A DNA stretch of 64,000 bases from RYN-230 sp963713815 (GCA_963713815.1 CAVQNH010000050.1:22740-86739); one strand, 5' to 3'. Counted from the stretch's first letter, positions 36,641-47,030 are shown. The notes: generated by a model from the sequence alone, not told the origin. Numbers and translations: made by a program.

Positions 36641-36901
36641 ATGAACGATCAGCCGGGCGAGGCCCTTGAAGTGCTGCGCGGGGTGTGGAGCGCACAGGAG
36701 CAGACCGCTGCCGACCTCGATGATGACTGCGGCAACACCAAGTCATGCAAGAGGATGGCCGACGTCGGTTTCGGCGGCATGGCCGGCCCCGACGAGGACC
36801 TGCGCACCGCGTGGCGCAACCGGCTGGCCCGTGAGGGCAAGCTGAACGCCGAGGGCGGCAGCGTTGCCGACCTGGTCCTCGGCCGGGCCGAGAGTCACTG
36901 A
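36641..36901 (+). CDS. Unknown 86-residue protein, first gene of coxD1 operon
   Basis: I do not recognise this protein. It is soluble, charged, with no membrane segment or signal peptide, and carries two cysteines close together (DDDCGNTKSCKRM). GGGAAGG precedes ATG at 36641. It ends 7 bases before the MoxR gene, so it is in the same operon as the CO dehydrogenase accessory genes and could share their task. Confidence 0.65.
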   Translation: MNDQPGEALEVLRGVWSAQEQTAADLDDDCGNTKSCKRMADVGFGGMAGPDEDLRTAWRNRLAREGKLNAEGGSVADLVLGRAESH

Positions 36902-36908
36902 CCGCTGC

Positions 36909-37784
36909 ATGGAGTATCCGGGTACCGTCAGCGAGCTCACCGCGACCTTGCGCGAGGGCGGTTACCTTGCCGACCGCGGCCTGGCCACCGCGCTGTTCGT
37001 CGGCCTCTCGCTGAACCGGCCTGTCCTGCTGGAGGGCGAGGTCGGGGTGGGCAAGACCGAGGTCGCGAAGGTCCTGGCCGCCACCCTCGGGCGGCGGCTG
37101 ATCCGGCTGCAGTGCTACGAGGGCATCGACACCAACCAGGCCCTCTACGAATGGGACTACGCCCGCCAGATGCTGTACATCCGGGCGCTGTCCGAGCGGC
37201 AGGTGGCCGAGGACGAGGCGGTCAACAAGGTCTTCGGCCCCCGCTTCCTGCTGGAACGGCCGCTGCTGGACGCGGTGCGGGCCGGTGACCAGGCGGTGCT
37301 GCTCATCGACGAGGTGGACCGGGCCGACGACGAGTTCGAGGCGTTCCTGCTCGAGGTGCTCTCCGACTTCCAGATCAGCATCCCGGAGATCGGCACGATC
37401 AAGGCGGAGCGGCCGCCGCTGGTCCTGCTGACCTCCAACCGGACCCGTGAACTGCACGACGCGCTGAAGCGGCGCTGCCTCTACCACTGGATCGGCTACC
37501 CGCCGCCGGAGCGCGAGGTGGAGATCGTCCTGGTCCGGGCGCCCGGCGTGTCCGAGACGCTGGCGGGCAAGGTGGTCGCGGCGGTCAACCGGCTCCGGGA
37601 GATGGAGCTGGCCAAGCCGCCCGGCGTGGCCGAGACCATCGACTGGGTGCGGACCCTGGACTTCCTGGGCGAGACCGGACTGGGCACCGAGGTCGCCGGG
37701 GACACCCTGGGCGCGGTGATCAAGGAACGGGATGACCTGGAGATGGTCCGCGACAACCTGGAAGAGATCACCTCCGGTGCCTGA
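36909..37784 (+). CDS. coxD: MoxR-type AAA+ ATPase, CoxD-like
   Basis: AAA+ ATPase of the MoxR group. In form I CO dehydrogenase systems CoxD works with CoxE to build the copper-sulfur-molybdenum site after the apoenzyme is folded. Walker A is LLEGEVGVGKTEVAKVLA, Walker B VLLIDEVDRADDEFEAFLLE, sensor 1 LVLLTSNRTRELHDALKRR, then the lid. 291 residues from ATG at 36909. The 3' end overlaps the coxE-like gene by 8 bases. A close paralogue at 52321 serves the second CO cluster. Confidence 0.88.
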   Translation: MEYPGTVSELTATLREGGYLADRGLATALFVGLSLNRPVLLEGEVGVGKTEVAKVLAATLGRRLIRLQCYEGIDTNQALYEWDYARQMLYIRALSERQVAEDEAVNKVFGPRFLLERPLLDAVRAGDQAVLLIDEVDRADDEFEAFLLEVLSDFQISIPEIGTIKAERPPLVLLTSNRTRELHDALKRRCLYHWIGYPPPEREVEIVLVRAPGVSETLAGKVVAAVNRLREMELAKPPGVAETIDWVRTLDFLGETGLGTEVAGDTLGAVIKERDDLEMVRDNLEEITSGA

Positions 37785-38991
37785 GCGCGCGCCTGCCCCC
37801 GAGGGCGCGCCTGGCCCCGAAAGCGCGCCTGCCCCCGACGGCGCGCTCGCGGCTGAGGGGCTGCCCGCGGCCGAGCGGGCTCCGTTCGTCGCGCTGCTGG
37901 TGAACTTCACGGCGGAACTCCGCGCCGCGGGCCTGCCGGTCGGGTCGGGCGACGTGCTGGCCTACTGCGCGGCCGTGGGAGCACTCGACCCCACCGACCT
38001 GGTGGACCTGTACTGGGGCGGCCGGACCACGCTGGTGACCCGGCGGGAGAACATCGGAGTCTACGACCGGGTGTTCCGCCGGTTCTTCCTCGGCACCCAC
38101 GACCCGGTCCGGGACCTGCTCAAGCTCAGGCAACCCGAGCGCACGCGGGCCGAGGGCGTGCTCCAGATCCCGGCCACCGATCCCGGCGAGGACCTCCAGG
38201 AGCAGGTGAGCCTGGGGCTGATGGCGTCGGACGCCGAGACGCTGCGGCGCAAGTCGTTTCCCGCCTGCACTCCGGAAGAACTCGCCGCGCTGCGCCGGAT
38301 CATGGCCCGGATCCGGCTCACCCCGCCCCGGCGGCGGACCCGGCGCACCACGGCGGCGGCCGCCGGCCGCTCCCCCGACCTGCGCCGGATGGTGCGCGAG
38401 TCGCTGCGCATGCACGGCGAGCCCGGCCCGCTGGCCTGGCGGCGGCGCAAGGTCCGGCTCCGGCCGCTGATCCTCATCCTCGACGTGTCCGGGTCGATGG
38501 CCGACTACTCGCGGCACCTGCTCCAGTTCGCCTACTCGGCCAAGCGCGCCACCGCCCGGGTCGAGGTGTTCTGCTTCGGGACCAGGCTGACCCGGATCAC
38601 CCGGGCCCTGGATCACCGCAAGCCCGACGACGCCCTGGAGCGGGCGGCCAGCGCGGTCTTCGACTGGGAGGGCGGGACCAGGATCGGGGCCAGCCTGGAC
38701 GCTTTCGTCCGCACCTGGGGCCGCCGCGGGCTGTGCCGCGGCGGGATCGTGGTCATCTGCTCCGACGGCCTGGACCGCGGTGATCCGGAGATGCTGGCCA
38801 CGGCGATGCAGCGGCTGTCCCGGCTCAGTTACCGGGTGGTGTGGATGAACCCGCACAAGGGCCACGACCCGCATTTCCGGCCGACCACGCTCGGCATGCT
38901 GGCCGCCGCCCCGAGCGTCAACCTGATCCTGTCCGGCCACGATCTGAGCAGCCTCGAGGAACTCGCTACGCTGCTGCCTACTCTGAACTAG
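37777..38991 (+). CDS. coxE: VWA-domain protein, CoxE-like
   Basis: Partner of MoxR/CoxD. After an Ala/Pro/Glu-rich N-terminus comes a helical region (FTAELRAAGLPVGSGDVLAY) and a C-terminal von Willebrand A domain with the metal-site motif LILDVSGSMADYSR (DxSxS) and WEGGTRIGASLDAFV. GTG at 37777 overlaps the coxD stop (GTGCCTGA), so translation is coupled. 404 residues. It is predicted to help insert metal or sulfur into CO dehydrogenase; the exact step is inference from the Oligotropha system. Confidence 0.87.
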   Translation: MPERAPAPEGAPGPESAPAPDGALAAEGLPAAERAPFVALLVNFTAELRAAGLPVGSGDVLAYCAAVGALDPTDLVDLYWGGRTTLVTRRENIGVYDRVFRRFFLGTHDPVRDLLKLRQPERTRAEGVLQIPATDPGEDLQEQVSLGLMASDAETLRRKSFPACTPEELAALRRIMARIRLTPPRRRTRRTTAAAAGRSPDLRRMVRESLRMHGEPGPLAWRRRKVRLRPLILILDVSGSMADYSRHLLQFAYSAKRATARVEVFCFGTRLTRITRALDHRKPDDALERAASAVFDWEGGTRIGASLDAFVRTWGRRGLCRGGIVVICSDGLDRGDPEMLATAMQRLSRLSYRVVWMNPHKGHDPHFRPTTLGMLAAAPSVNLILSGHDLSSLEELATLLPTLN

Positions 38992-39048
38992 GCAACCCCG
39001 AATCAAGGCAACCCCGAACTAGGCAGACCCGGAAACCAGGAGGGCGCG

Positions 39049-39327
39049 GTGCGGTGGAGCGTGGGCGTCGAGGCCCAGGGTGACCGGGTGCTGACCCGCG
39101 AGGAAGTAGTGGAACTCGCCGACGCCGTCGCGGCCAGCAGCGGCATCGCCACCGGGATCGGGACCGACCGCTACGGCGCGCAGCTGGTCGTGGAGGCCAG
39201 CAGCCGCGAGGAAGCGATCGAGAAGGCCACCGGGGAGCTGCGCCAGGCCGCCGCCCGGGCCGGCCTGCCCGCTGGCCCGGTCGTGCGGGCCGAGGCGGTC
39301 AGCGAGGACGAGGACGCGGCCGGATGA
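39049..39327 (+). CDS. Unknown 92-residue protein in the coxDE operon
   Basis: Not recognised. An acidic alpha/beta-looking protein (TREEVVELADAVAASSG, then SSREEAIEKATGELRQAAAR) with no membrane segment or cysteine. GTG at 39049 follows an AGGAGGG site. The 3' end overlaps the next gene by ATGA, indicating coupled translation. Three copies of a short repeat with AGGCAACCCCGAA lie just upstream (about 38990-39025). Confidence 0.6.
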   Translation: MRWSVGVEAQGDRVLTREEVVELADAVAASSGIATGIGTDRYGAQLVVEASSREEAIEKATGELRQAAARAGLPAGPVVRAEAVSEDEDAAG

Positions 39328-39716
39328 TCCGGCTCGGGTCGCTGGCCGGGTACCCGTTCGAGGGCCCGCGGGTGCTGGCCGGCTGGACCCCGCCGCCGGT
39401 GGCCGCGGTGTACGCGATCCTCTGCAAGCCCGACCCGGAGAACAAGCCGGAGCAGTACGCGGTCATCTACGTCGGGCACGCCGACGACCTGTCGGCCGAG
39501 CGCTTCCCGTTCCGGCACCCGAGCGCGCCGTGCTGGGTCCGCCGGGCCGGCTCCCGGTGGAAGGTGTACATCGCCACCTACGAGGTGCCCGGGGGCACCC
39601 CCGCGCACCGGGAGCAGATCAGCCGCGAGCTGACCGCCATCTACCACCCCGGCTGCAACACCCAGCAGTACGACCAGTCCTGGCGCGAGGAGTGGATCGG
39701 CGGCCCCAGCACCTGA
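39324..39716 (+). CDS. Possible GIY-YIG-like protein
   Basis: A 130-residue soluble protein. AAVYAIL and VIYVGHADDLSAERF are spaced like the two strands of a GIY-YIG nuclease, and RELTAIYHPGCN could supply the catalytic glutamate and asparagine, but the match is by eye and the glycines are changed. WKVYIATYEVPGGTP is the remaining core. It ends the plus-strand cox accessory operon, 8 bases from the convergent end of the minus-strand operon. Nuclease activity is not assured. Confidence 0.5.
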   Translation: MIRLGSLAGYPFEGPRVLAGWTPPPVAAVYAILCKPDPENKPEQYAVIYVGHADDLSAERFPFRHPSAPCWVRRAGSRWKVYIATYEVPGGTPAHREQISRELTAIYHPGCNTQQYDQSWREEWIGGPST

Positions 39717-39724
39717 TTTTCCGC

Positions 39725-40087
39725 TTACGGGCGGGGGCTGAACCCCACCGCGTCGTGCAGCCGGGACCGGCGCCGGCCGGACGCCGGGCGGGCGGGCTCG
39801 GGGACCTCGGGACGCTCGGCCGCCGGGGTGACGTCCACGACGATCTCCTCGGCCATCCCGTACAGCAGCGGCAGCGCCCCGGCGACCACGCCGCCGGTCC
39901 GGTTGATGTGCTCGACCCCGGGCCCGATGAGCTTGGCGTGGCCCACGATCGTGCGGACGATGTCCACCGCGCCCTCGAGGTTCCCGGCGATCCGGGTCAG
40001 CAGCGTCCCCACCCAGAACAGGTAGAACGCCAGGCCCGCGATGAGCAGGGCGATCACGATGACGGTCAGGACGACCAGCACGGTCAC
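39725..40087 (-). CDS. Small single-span membrane protein e, cox operon 1
   Basis: Last gene of cox operon 1 and largest of five similar small proteins. One N-terminal helix (VLTVIVIALLIAGLAFYLFWV) is followed by an amphipathic region (LLTRIAGNLEGAVDIVRTIV) and a Pro/Arg-rich cytoplasmic tail; 120 residues. The start GTG at 40087 overlaps the previous stop by 4 bases. Unknown function; association with CO dehydrogenase is inferred from operon position only. Confidence 0.65.
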   Translation of the reverse strand: MTVLVVLTVIVIALLIAGLAFYLFWVGTLLTRIAGNLEGAVDIVRTIVGHAKLIGPGVEHINRTGGVVAGALPLLYGMAEEIVVDVTPAAERPEVPEPARPASGRRRSRLHDAVGFSPRP

Positions 40088-40380
40088 GACTTCACCTTCC
40101 CGAGCACCCGGCCGAGGAACAGGTGATGCTGGAGGCCCTCAGCCAGGACCGCCTCCACACCGTCGGCGACCTGCGGGATGAGCACGGTGTCCGCGGTGTT
40201 GTCCGCGGCCGCCTGCAGTGTCCCGCCGATCTGGACCACCCGGCGGTCGATGATCTTGACCAGCCAGATCAGGATGCTGAGCAGCGCCGCGACGGCCAGC
40301 ACCACGACGAAGCCCAGGATGATCGCGGTCACCCACAGGGTGTGCTCGGTGCCGGACATGGCCAGGACGTGCGGCTCCAT
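40084..40380 (-). CDS. Small single-span membrane protein d, cox operon 1
   Basis: 98 residues: a short outside N-terminus, one helix (VVLAVAALLSILIWLVKII), then DRRVVQIGGTLQAAADNTAD and an acidic amphipathic part ending in GRVLGKVKS. ATG at 40380 lies two bases after the stop of protein c. Unknown function, same layout as its four neighbours. Confidence 0.65.
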   Translation of the reverse strand: MEPHVLAMSGTEHTLWVTAIILGFVVVLAVAALLSILIWLVKIIDRRVVQIGGTLQAAADNTADTVLIPQVADGVEAVLAEGLQHHLFLGRVLGKVKS

Positions 40381-40382
40381 GG

Positions 40383-40664
40383 TCAGCCTCCCAGCCGCGC
40401 GCGGCCGCGCTGCAGGCCGCCGATGATGATGGTGGCGTGCTCGATCGTGGTGCGCAGCGCGCCCAGCGGCGCGGTGTTCTGCACCGCCTCGGTCAGCGCG
40501 TCGTTGATCTTGGGTGCCTCGTTGCCGATCGACCGGGCCAGCAGCAGGATCGGCACGACCAGCGCCACGACCACCAGGACGATCACGATGCCGATGGTGT
40601 AGCCGATCACCCAGCCGGTCGTGGACGTGCCGGCGGCGGCCAGGACGGTGCCATGGATTTCCAT
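40383..40664 (-). CDS. Small single-span membrane protein c, cox operon 1
   Basis: 93 residues: a polar N-terminus (MEIHGTVLAAAGTSTTG), a long hydrophobic helix (VIGYTIGIVIVLVVVALVVP) and an amphipathic tail (LARSIGNEAPKINDALTEAV). ATG at 40664 follows protein b by 10 bases with GGAG upstream. Unknown function. Confidence 0.65.
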   Translation of the reverse strand: MEIHGTVLAAAGTSTTGWVIGYTIGIVIVLVVVALVVPILLLARSIGNEAPKINDALTEAVQNTAPLGALRTTIEHATIIIGGLQRGRARLGG

Positions 40665-40674
40665 CAGTAGCTCC

Positions 40675-40902
40675 TCACACCGTCTCGCAGAAGTCGCGAA
40701 CCGGCTTGAGGCTCGCGTTGACCGACGTCAGGCGGGGCGGCACCGGCGCGGTGAGCGCGGCGACGGCCTGCACCCCGCCGGTGGTCGCCACGAGCGTGGC
40801 CCGGATGGCCCGCAGGTGGAAGATCACCCTCAGCAGGCCGATCGCGGTGACCGCGATGATCAGCGCCGCGACGATGATGGTCATCCAGGCTGCTGCTGGC
40901 AT
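40675..40902 (-). CDS. Small single-span membrane protein b, cox operon 1
   Basis: 75 residues: one helix at the N-terminus (WMTIIVAALIIAVTAIGLL) then a basic-amphipathic segment (FHLRAIRATLVATTGGVQAV) and PVPPRLTSVNASLKPVRDF. ATG at 40902 with GGAG nine bases upstream decides the start over a longer frame that overlaps protein a. Unknown function. Confidence 0.65.
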   Translation of the reverse strand: MPAAAWMTIIVAALIIAVTAIGLLRVIFHLRAIRATLVATTGGVQAVAALTAPVPPRLTSVNASLKPVRDFCETV

Positions 40903-40913
40903 TGGCTGTCTCC

Positions 40914-41168
40914 TTAACCGAGAAGTTTCGCGACGGAACCGGCATACCGGACGGCGCCCACCGCGACCTCGCCGACCGTGGCGTCGGTCTGGGCCAGGCC
41001 CTCCGGGACGCCCTGCAGTTCGCCGATGAGCTCGACGCCGCCGGCCAGCACCTGGTCGGCGGCCGCCCGGATCCGCTCCAGCGCGGCGAGCACCCGGTTC
41101 AGCAGGAAGATCACGACGGGCAGCACCACGACCAGGAGCACTACGTTGCCGATCCACCACAAGACCAT
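40914..41168 (-). CDS. Small single-span membrane protein a, cox operon 1
   Basis: 84 residues: one helix (IGNVVLLVVVLPVVIFLL), then a heptad-like region (NRVLAALERIRAAADQVLAG and VELIGELQGVPEGLAQ). ATG at 41168 follows coxG by 13 bases with AAGGAG upstream. First of five such genes in a row. Unknown function; the pattern recalls DUF948-like membrane proteins. Confidence 0.65.
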   Translation of the reverse strand: MVLWWIGNVVLLVVVLPVVIFLLNRVLAALERIRAAADQVLAGGVELIGELQGVPEGLAQTDATVGEVAVGAVRYAGSVAKLLG

Positions 41169-41181
41169 GACGGGCTCCTTC

Positions 41182-41772
41182 TCAGCTCGCGGGGGCGTGG
41201 TACGGGACGAAGAAACGGCGGAACACCCGGGTCAGCGCCATGACCGCGGCCCGCATCCCGAGCGCGAGGCCGCTGGCCGGGCTGGTGCCGGCCGCGGCGA
41301 TCTGCTCGGCCGACTCCCCGCGCTCGACCCGCTCGATCCGGTCCTGCATGGTGGTGGCGAAGTCGCGCATCAGCACCGACGAGACGTCGGAGATCATGCC
41401 CCGGCCGTACTGGGCGGCCGCGCCGGACAGCTGGATATCCTGCGCCACGTTGACCTTGGTGCCACGGCCGGAGCGGACCAGCGTGGCGGTGACCACCATG
41501 CTGGCCTGGCCGCGGCCCTTCTCCTCCGCGCCGGCCGCGTTGAGGACCAGCCGCTTGGCGGCGTCGTCGCGCTCGGCGATCTCCGCGGTGCCGGCGAACT
41601 GCAGCCGCACCGGTCCCATCCGGATGGCCACCCGGCCCTTGTACTTCTCGCCGCCCAGGTCCTCGGTCAGTTCCGCGCCGGGCAGGCAGGTGGCGACCTG
41701 GGGGATGTCCCCGAAGAACTCCCAGACCTTCTCGACCGGCTGGGCCACCTCGAAGTCATTGGTGACTAGCAT
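41182..41772 (-). CDS. coxG: CO dehydrogenase accessory protein CoxG
   Basis: SRPBCC (START-like) fold protein of the CoxG family, associated with membrane attachment of CO dehydrogenase and its link to the respiratory chain. Typical blocks: FEVAQPVEKVWEFFGDIPQV, CLPGAELTEDLGGEKYKGRV, RMGPVRLQFAGTAEIAERDD, and VNVAQDIQLSGAAAQYGRGM. The C-terminal hydrophobic/basic end (VMALTRVFRRFFVPY) may touch the membrane. ATG at 41772 overlaps the XdhC/YHS gene by 17 bases. 196 residues. Confidence 0.9.
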   Translation of the reverse strand: MLVTNDFEVAQPVEKVWEFFGDIPQVATCLPGAELTEDLGGEKYKGRVAIRMGPVRLQFAGTAEIAERDDAAKRLVLNAAGAEEKGRGQASMVVTATLVRSGRGTKVNVAQDIQLSGAAAQYGRGMISDVSSVLMRDFATTMQDRIERVERGESAEQIAAAGTSPASGLALGMRAAVMALTRVFRRFFVPYHAPAS

Positions 41773-42784
41773 GGCTCTCCTTCAGGTACGCCGCCGGGTC
41801 CTCCTGGAACGACCGGCGGCAGCCGGCGCAGCAGAAGTAGTACGTCTCGCCGTCGTGCTCCAGCGGATAGCTGGACGCGTCCGCGGTCACGGTCATCCCG
41901 CACACGGGGTCCCTGCTTTCCCGGGGGGGCGACCCCCCGGGACTGGCAGAGTCCCTGGCTCGGCGAGGACACGCCTTCGGCGCGCCTCTCCTCGCCGGGG
42001 ACCGCTTCCGCACCGCTGCCCACAGCAGAAGCTGCGCCAACCCACCCGAGGCGCGCAGCTGGACCAGCTCGGCCAGGATCGCGACCGCGATCTCGCGGTG
42101 CGTGGTCCGGCCCAGGTCCAGCCCGGCCGGCACCCGGACCCGGTCCAGCTGGTCCTGCGGCACGCCCCGGTCCGCGAGGTAGCCCAGCACTCCCGCGCCC
42201 CGCTTGGCCGACCCGACCAGGCCCAGGTAGGCGGGCCCGGCCGCGACCGCCTGCTCGACGGCCTCCTCGTCCCCGTGACCCTGGGTGGCCACCACCACCA
42301 TCGAGCTCTGGTCCGCGTCGGCGGCCGAGAACGCCCCGCGGTCCACCACCGTGGTGCGCCAGCCCAGCGCCCGGGACAGGTCGGCCAGCGTCTCGACCAT
42401 CGGCGAGCGGCCCACGATGACCAGGTGCGGCGCGGGCAGCACCGGCTCGATGTAGACCTCCAGCGCCCCTTCGCTCTGGCAGGCGATCGGCACCACGGTC
42501 ATCCCGTCCGGCACGGCCGCGCCAAATTGATCGCGCGTCCCGAGCAGCAGCAGCCGCGGCACGCCCTCGGTGATCACCTGCCGGGCCTCGCGGATCACCA
42601 CCGGCTCGGCGCACGCCCCGCCGATCCAGCCGTGCAGGTCACCTGAGGCCGTGATGATCGCCCGGGAGCCCTGCTGGCCCGAGGACGGCGCCTGCCGCCA
42701 GACCACGGTGGCCAGCGCGAACGGCTGGCCCCGGCGGGTCAGCTCGCCGGCCTCCTCCAGCACATCGAAGCTGTCCATCAGCAA
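41756..42784 (-). CDS. XdhC/CoxF-family protein fused to a YHS domain
   Basis: XdhC-type maturation factors deliver sulfurated molybdenum cofactor to hydroxylases of this class. Residues 1-250 are XdhC (FALATVVWRQAPSSGQQGSR, GWIGGACAEPVVIREA, PHLVIVGRSPMVETLADLSR, YLGLVGSAKR). A Pro/Arg/Ser-rich linker encoded by a repeat element follows, then a C-terminal YHS metal-binding domain (DPVCGMTVTADASSYPLEHD, YYFCCAGCRRSF). YHS domains often handle copper or other soft metals, fitting the copper of the CO dehydrogenase site (inference). Start ATG at 42784 is followed by a second ATG two codons later. Co-operonic with coxL1 and coxG. Confidence 0.85.
   Translation of the reverse strand: MLMDSFDVLEEAGELTRRGQPFALATVVWRQAPSSGQQGSRAIITASGDLHGWIGGACAEPVVIREARQVITEGVPRLLLLGTRDQFGAAVPDGMTVVPIACQSEGALEVYIEPVLPAPHLVIVGRSPMVETLADLSRALGWRTTVVDRGAFSAADADQSSMVVVATQGHGDEEAVEQAVAAGPAYLGLVGSAKRGAGVLGYLADRGVPQDQLDRVRVPAGLDLGRTTHREIAVAILAELVQLRASGGLAQLLLWAAVRKRSPARRGAPKACPRRARDSASPGGSPPRESRDPVCGMTVTADASSYPLEHDGETYYFCCAGCRRSFQEDPAAYLKESHASHQ
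41921..42000. repeat. G/C-rich palindromic repeat inside the XdhC-YHS linker
   Basis: The palindrome CCGGGGGGGCGACCCCCCGG (41921-41940), followed by TGGCAGAG (41943-41950) and GGCTCGGCGAGGACACGCC (41957-41975), is shared with 52166-52320, where the second module is inverted. Here it is translated as a linker within a gene. Confidence 0.65.
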
Positions 42785-42819
42785 CTCCCCTCAGTACTCC
42801 CGCACTGGCTGTCCCGTAC

Positions 42820-45207
<2,388 letters not shown>

Positions 45208-45211
45208 GAGG

Positions 45212-45733
45212 TCAGCCCTCTTTCTGGAGCTTGTCGGCGGCCCACAGCACCGACTTCACGATGTTCTGGTAGCCGGTGCAGCGGCACAGGTTGCCGGACA
45301 GTGCCCAGCGGACGTCTTCCTCGCTCGGGTCGGGATTCTCATCCAGCAGGGCCTTGGCCGCCATCATCATCCCGGGGGTGCAGAACCCGCACTGCAGGCC
45401 GTGCTCCTCCTTGAAGCCCTCCTGCAGCGGGTGCAGCTCGCTCGCGGTGGCCAGCCCTTCGACGGTGCTGATCTCGCGCCCGTCCACCTGGACGGCCAGC
45501 ATGGTGCAGGACTTGACCGGGCGGCCGTCCACCAGCACCGTGCACGCGCCGCAGTTCGTGGTGTCGCAGCCCATGTGCGTGCCGGTCAGCCCGAGCCCGC
45601 GGCGGATCAGGTGGGCCAGCAGCAGCCGGGGTTCCACCTCCGCGATCTTCTTCTGCCCGTTGATCGTGAACCGGATCCGGCGCATCGGGACATCGCTGAC
45701 CTCGCCGTCGTGATCGTCATACACCATCGTCAT
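45212..45733 (-). CDS. coxS: CO dehydrogenase small (iron-sulfur) subunit, copy 1
   Basis: Carries two [2Fe-2S] clusters passing electrons from the Mo-Cu site to FAD. The N-terminal plant-type ferredoxin motif is GCDTTNCGACTVLVDG and the C-terminal cluster motif CGFCTPGMMM with LCRCTGYQNIV. 173 residues with a short N-terminal extension (MTMVYDDHDGEVSDVP). ATG at 45733 starts one base after the coxM1 stop. Normal length and motifs. Confidence 0.96.
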   Translation of the reverse strand: MTMVYDDHDGEVSDVPMRRIRFTINGQKKIAEVEPRLLLAHLIRRGLGLTGTHMGCDTTNCGACTVLVDGRPVKSCTMLAVQVDGREISTVEGLATASELHPLQEGFKEEHGLQCGFCTPGMMMAAKALLDENPDPSEEDVRWALSGNLCRCTGYQNIVKSVLWAADKLQKEG

Positions 45734-45734
45734 G

Positions 45735-46628
45735 TCAGGCTGCCCTTTCCGCGGTGCGGCCGGCCTCCGGGCCGGCGGCGGCCCGCTCCAGGATGCGGGT
45801 CACGAACGTGTGCACCATGTGCCGCTTGTACTCCGCGCTGCCGCGGTGATCGGTCCGGGGCCGGGACGCGTCCGCGGCCAGCCCGGCGGCCATCTCGATG
45901 GTCTGGGAGGTCAGGGGCTGGCCCGTCAGGGCGCTGGCGGCCTCGGTGGCCCCGATCGTCGACCCCCCCACCCCGGTCAGGGAGATCCCGGCCCGGGTCA
46001 CGGTCTCGCCCGACAGCTCCAGGGCCACCGCCACCCCGACCGTGGCGAAGTCGCCGACCCGGCGCTCCAGCTTCAGGTAGCCGCCCGCCCGGGCCCCTGT
46101 GGCGGGCGGGATCACCGCCTCCACCGCGACCTCGTCGGGTTCCAGGACGTTCTCGAACGGGCCGGTGACGAACTCGGCCATCGGCACGCTGCGCCGGCCG
46201 CGCGGGCCCTGGGCCACCACCGACCCGCCCAGCGCCAGCACCACCGACGCCCAGTCACCCTGCGGGTCGGCGTGGCAGAGCGAGCCGACCAGGGTGCCCC
46301 GGCTGCGCACGATGGGGTCGGCGATCAGCGGCGCCGCCATGGCCATGGTCGGCTGCGAGGACTTCAGCAGCGACGAGCGCTCCAGGTCGGCGTGCCGGCA
46401 CAGCGCCCCGATCCGCAGCGTCCCGTCCGCATCGGCGCGGTGGTAGTCGAGGCCGGGCACGTTGTTGATGTCCACCACGAGTTCCGGTGCGGCGAAGCGC
46501 AGCTTCATCAGCGGGACCAGGCTCTGGCCGCCGGCCAGCACCTTGGCGTAGTCCCCGCCATCGCGCAGCGTGGCGATGGCCTCGTCGAGGGAGCGCGGTG
46601 CCTCGTACCGGAACCGAGACGGGTACAT
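45735..46628 (-). CDS. coxM: CO dehydrogenase medium (FAD) subunit, copy 1
   Basis: Flavoprotein subunit that passes electrons on to the quinone pool. FAD-binding motifs are AKVLAGGQSLVPLMKLR (AGGxS type) and RSRGTLVGSLCHADPQGD (T-I/L-G-G/S type). ATG at 46628 with GGAGGA five bases upstream gives MYPSRFRYEAPRSLDEA, which decides the start. 297 residues, normal. First structural gene of cox operon 1. Confidence 0.95.
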   Translation of the reverse strand: MYPSRFRYEAPRSLDEAIATLRDGGDYAKVLAGGQSLVPLMKLRFAAPELVVDINNVPGLDYHRADADGTLRIGALCRHADLERSSLLKSSQPTMAMAAPLIADPIVRSRGTLVGSLCHADPQGDWASVVLALGGSVVAQGPRGRRSVPMAEFVTGPFENVLEPDEVAVEAVIPPATGARAGGYLKLERRVGDFATVGVAVALELSGETVTRAGISLTGVGGSTIGATEAASALTGQPLTSQTIEMAAGLAADASRPRTDHRGSAEYKRHMVHTFVTRILERAAAGPEAGRTAERAA

Positions 46629-46685
46629 CCGATCCTCCAGTGTCCTGTCCGGACGGCACTGCCGCACGAACGCCGCAATCGTGGT

Positions 46686-47030
46686 TCAGTCGTCGTCGCC
46701 GGCGGTGCTGGCGGCCTCGCTGGTCCCGGCGCCGGCGGCCGGAGCACCGCCATCCGTGGCACCGATGGTGGTGGCCGCGGGGCCGCCGGGGCTTCGTTGC
46801 GGCGACTGCGGATCAGCCACCGCGACGGGAAGCGTGTCCTCCTCCGGATCGGGGCGGGGCTCCTGATGGGGCGGCCACGGCCCGGCGACGGGCTGGCCGG
46901 CGACCTTCAGATAGTCAATGAGCTGCGGCCAGGCCCACACGGTGGGGCTCTTGCCCTCTTTCGGGGCGTTTTCGATGAGCTCATAAAGGCGCGGGTTACC
47001 GCGGCTGTGCCCGTCGGACTCGATCCGCAT
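46686..47030 (-). CDS. Unknown protein ahead of coxM1
   Basis: Not recognised. The N-terminal half looks folded (MRIESDGHSRGNPRLYELIE, then SPTVWAWPQLIDYLKVAGQP); the rest is Pro/Ala/Gly/Asp-rich and disordered. ATG at 47030 has GGAG seven bases upstream and is preferred over ATGs at 47048 and 47087. It lies 57 bases before coxM1 on the same strand, so it may be the first gene of cox operon 1. Confidence 0.55.
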   Translation of the reverse strand: MRIESDGHSRGNPRLYELIENAPKEGKSPTVWAWPQLIDYLKVAGQPVAGPWPPHQEPRPDPEEDTLPVAVADPQSPQRSPGGPAATTIGATDGGAPAAGAGTSEAASTAGDDD

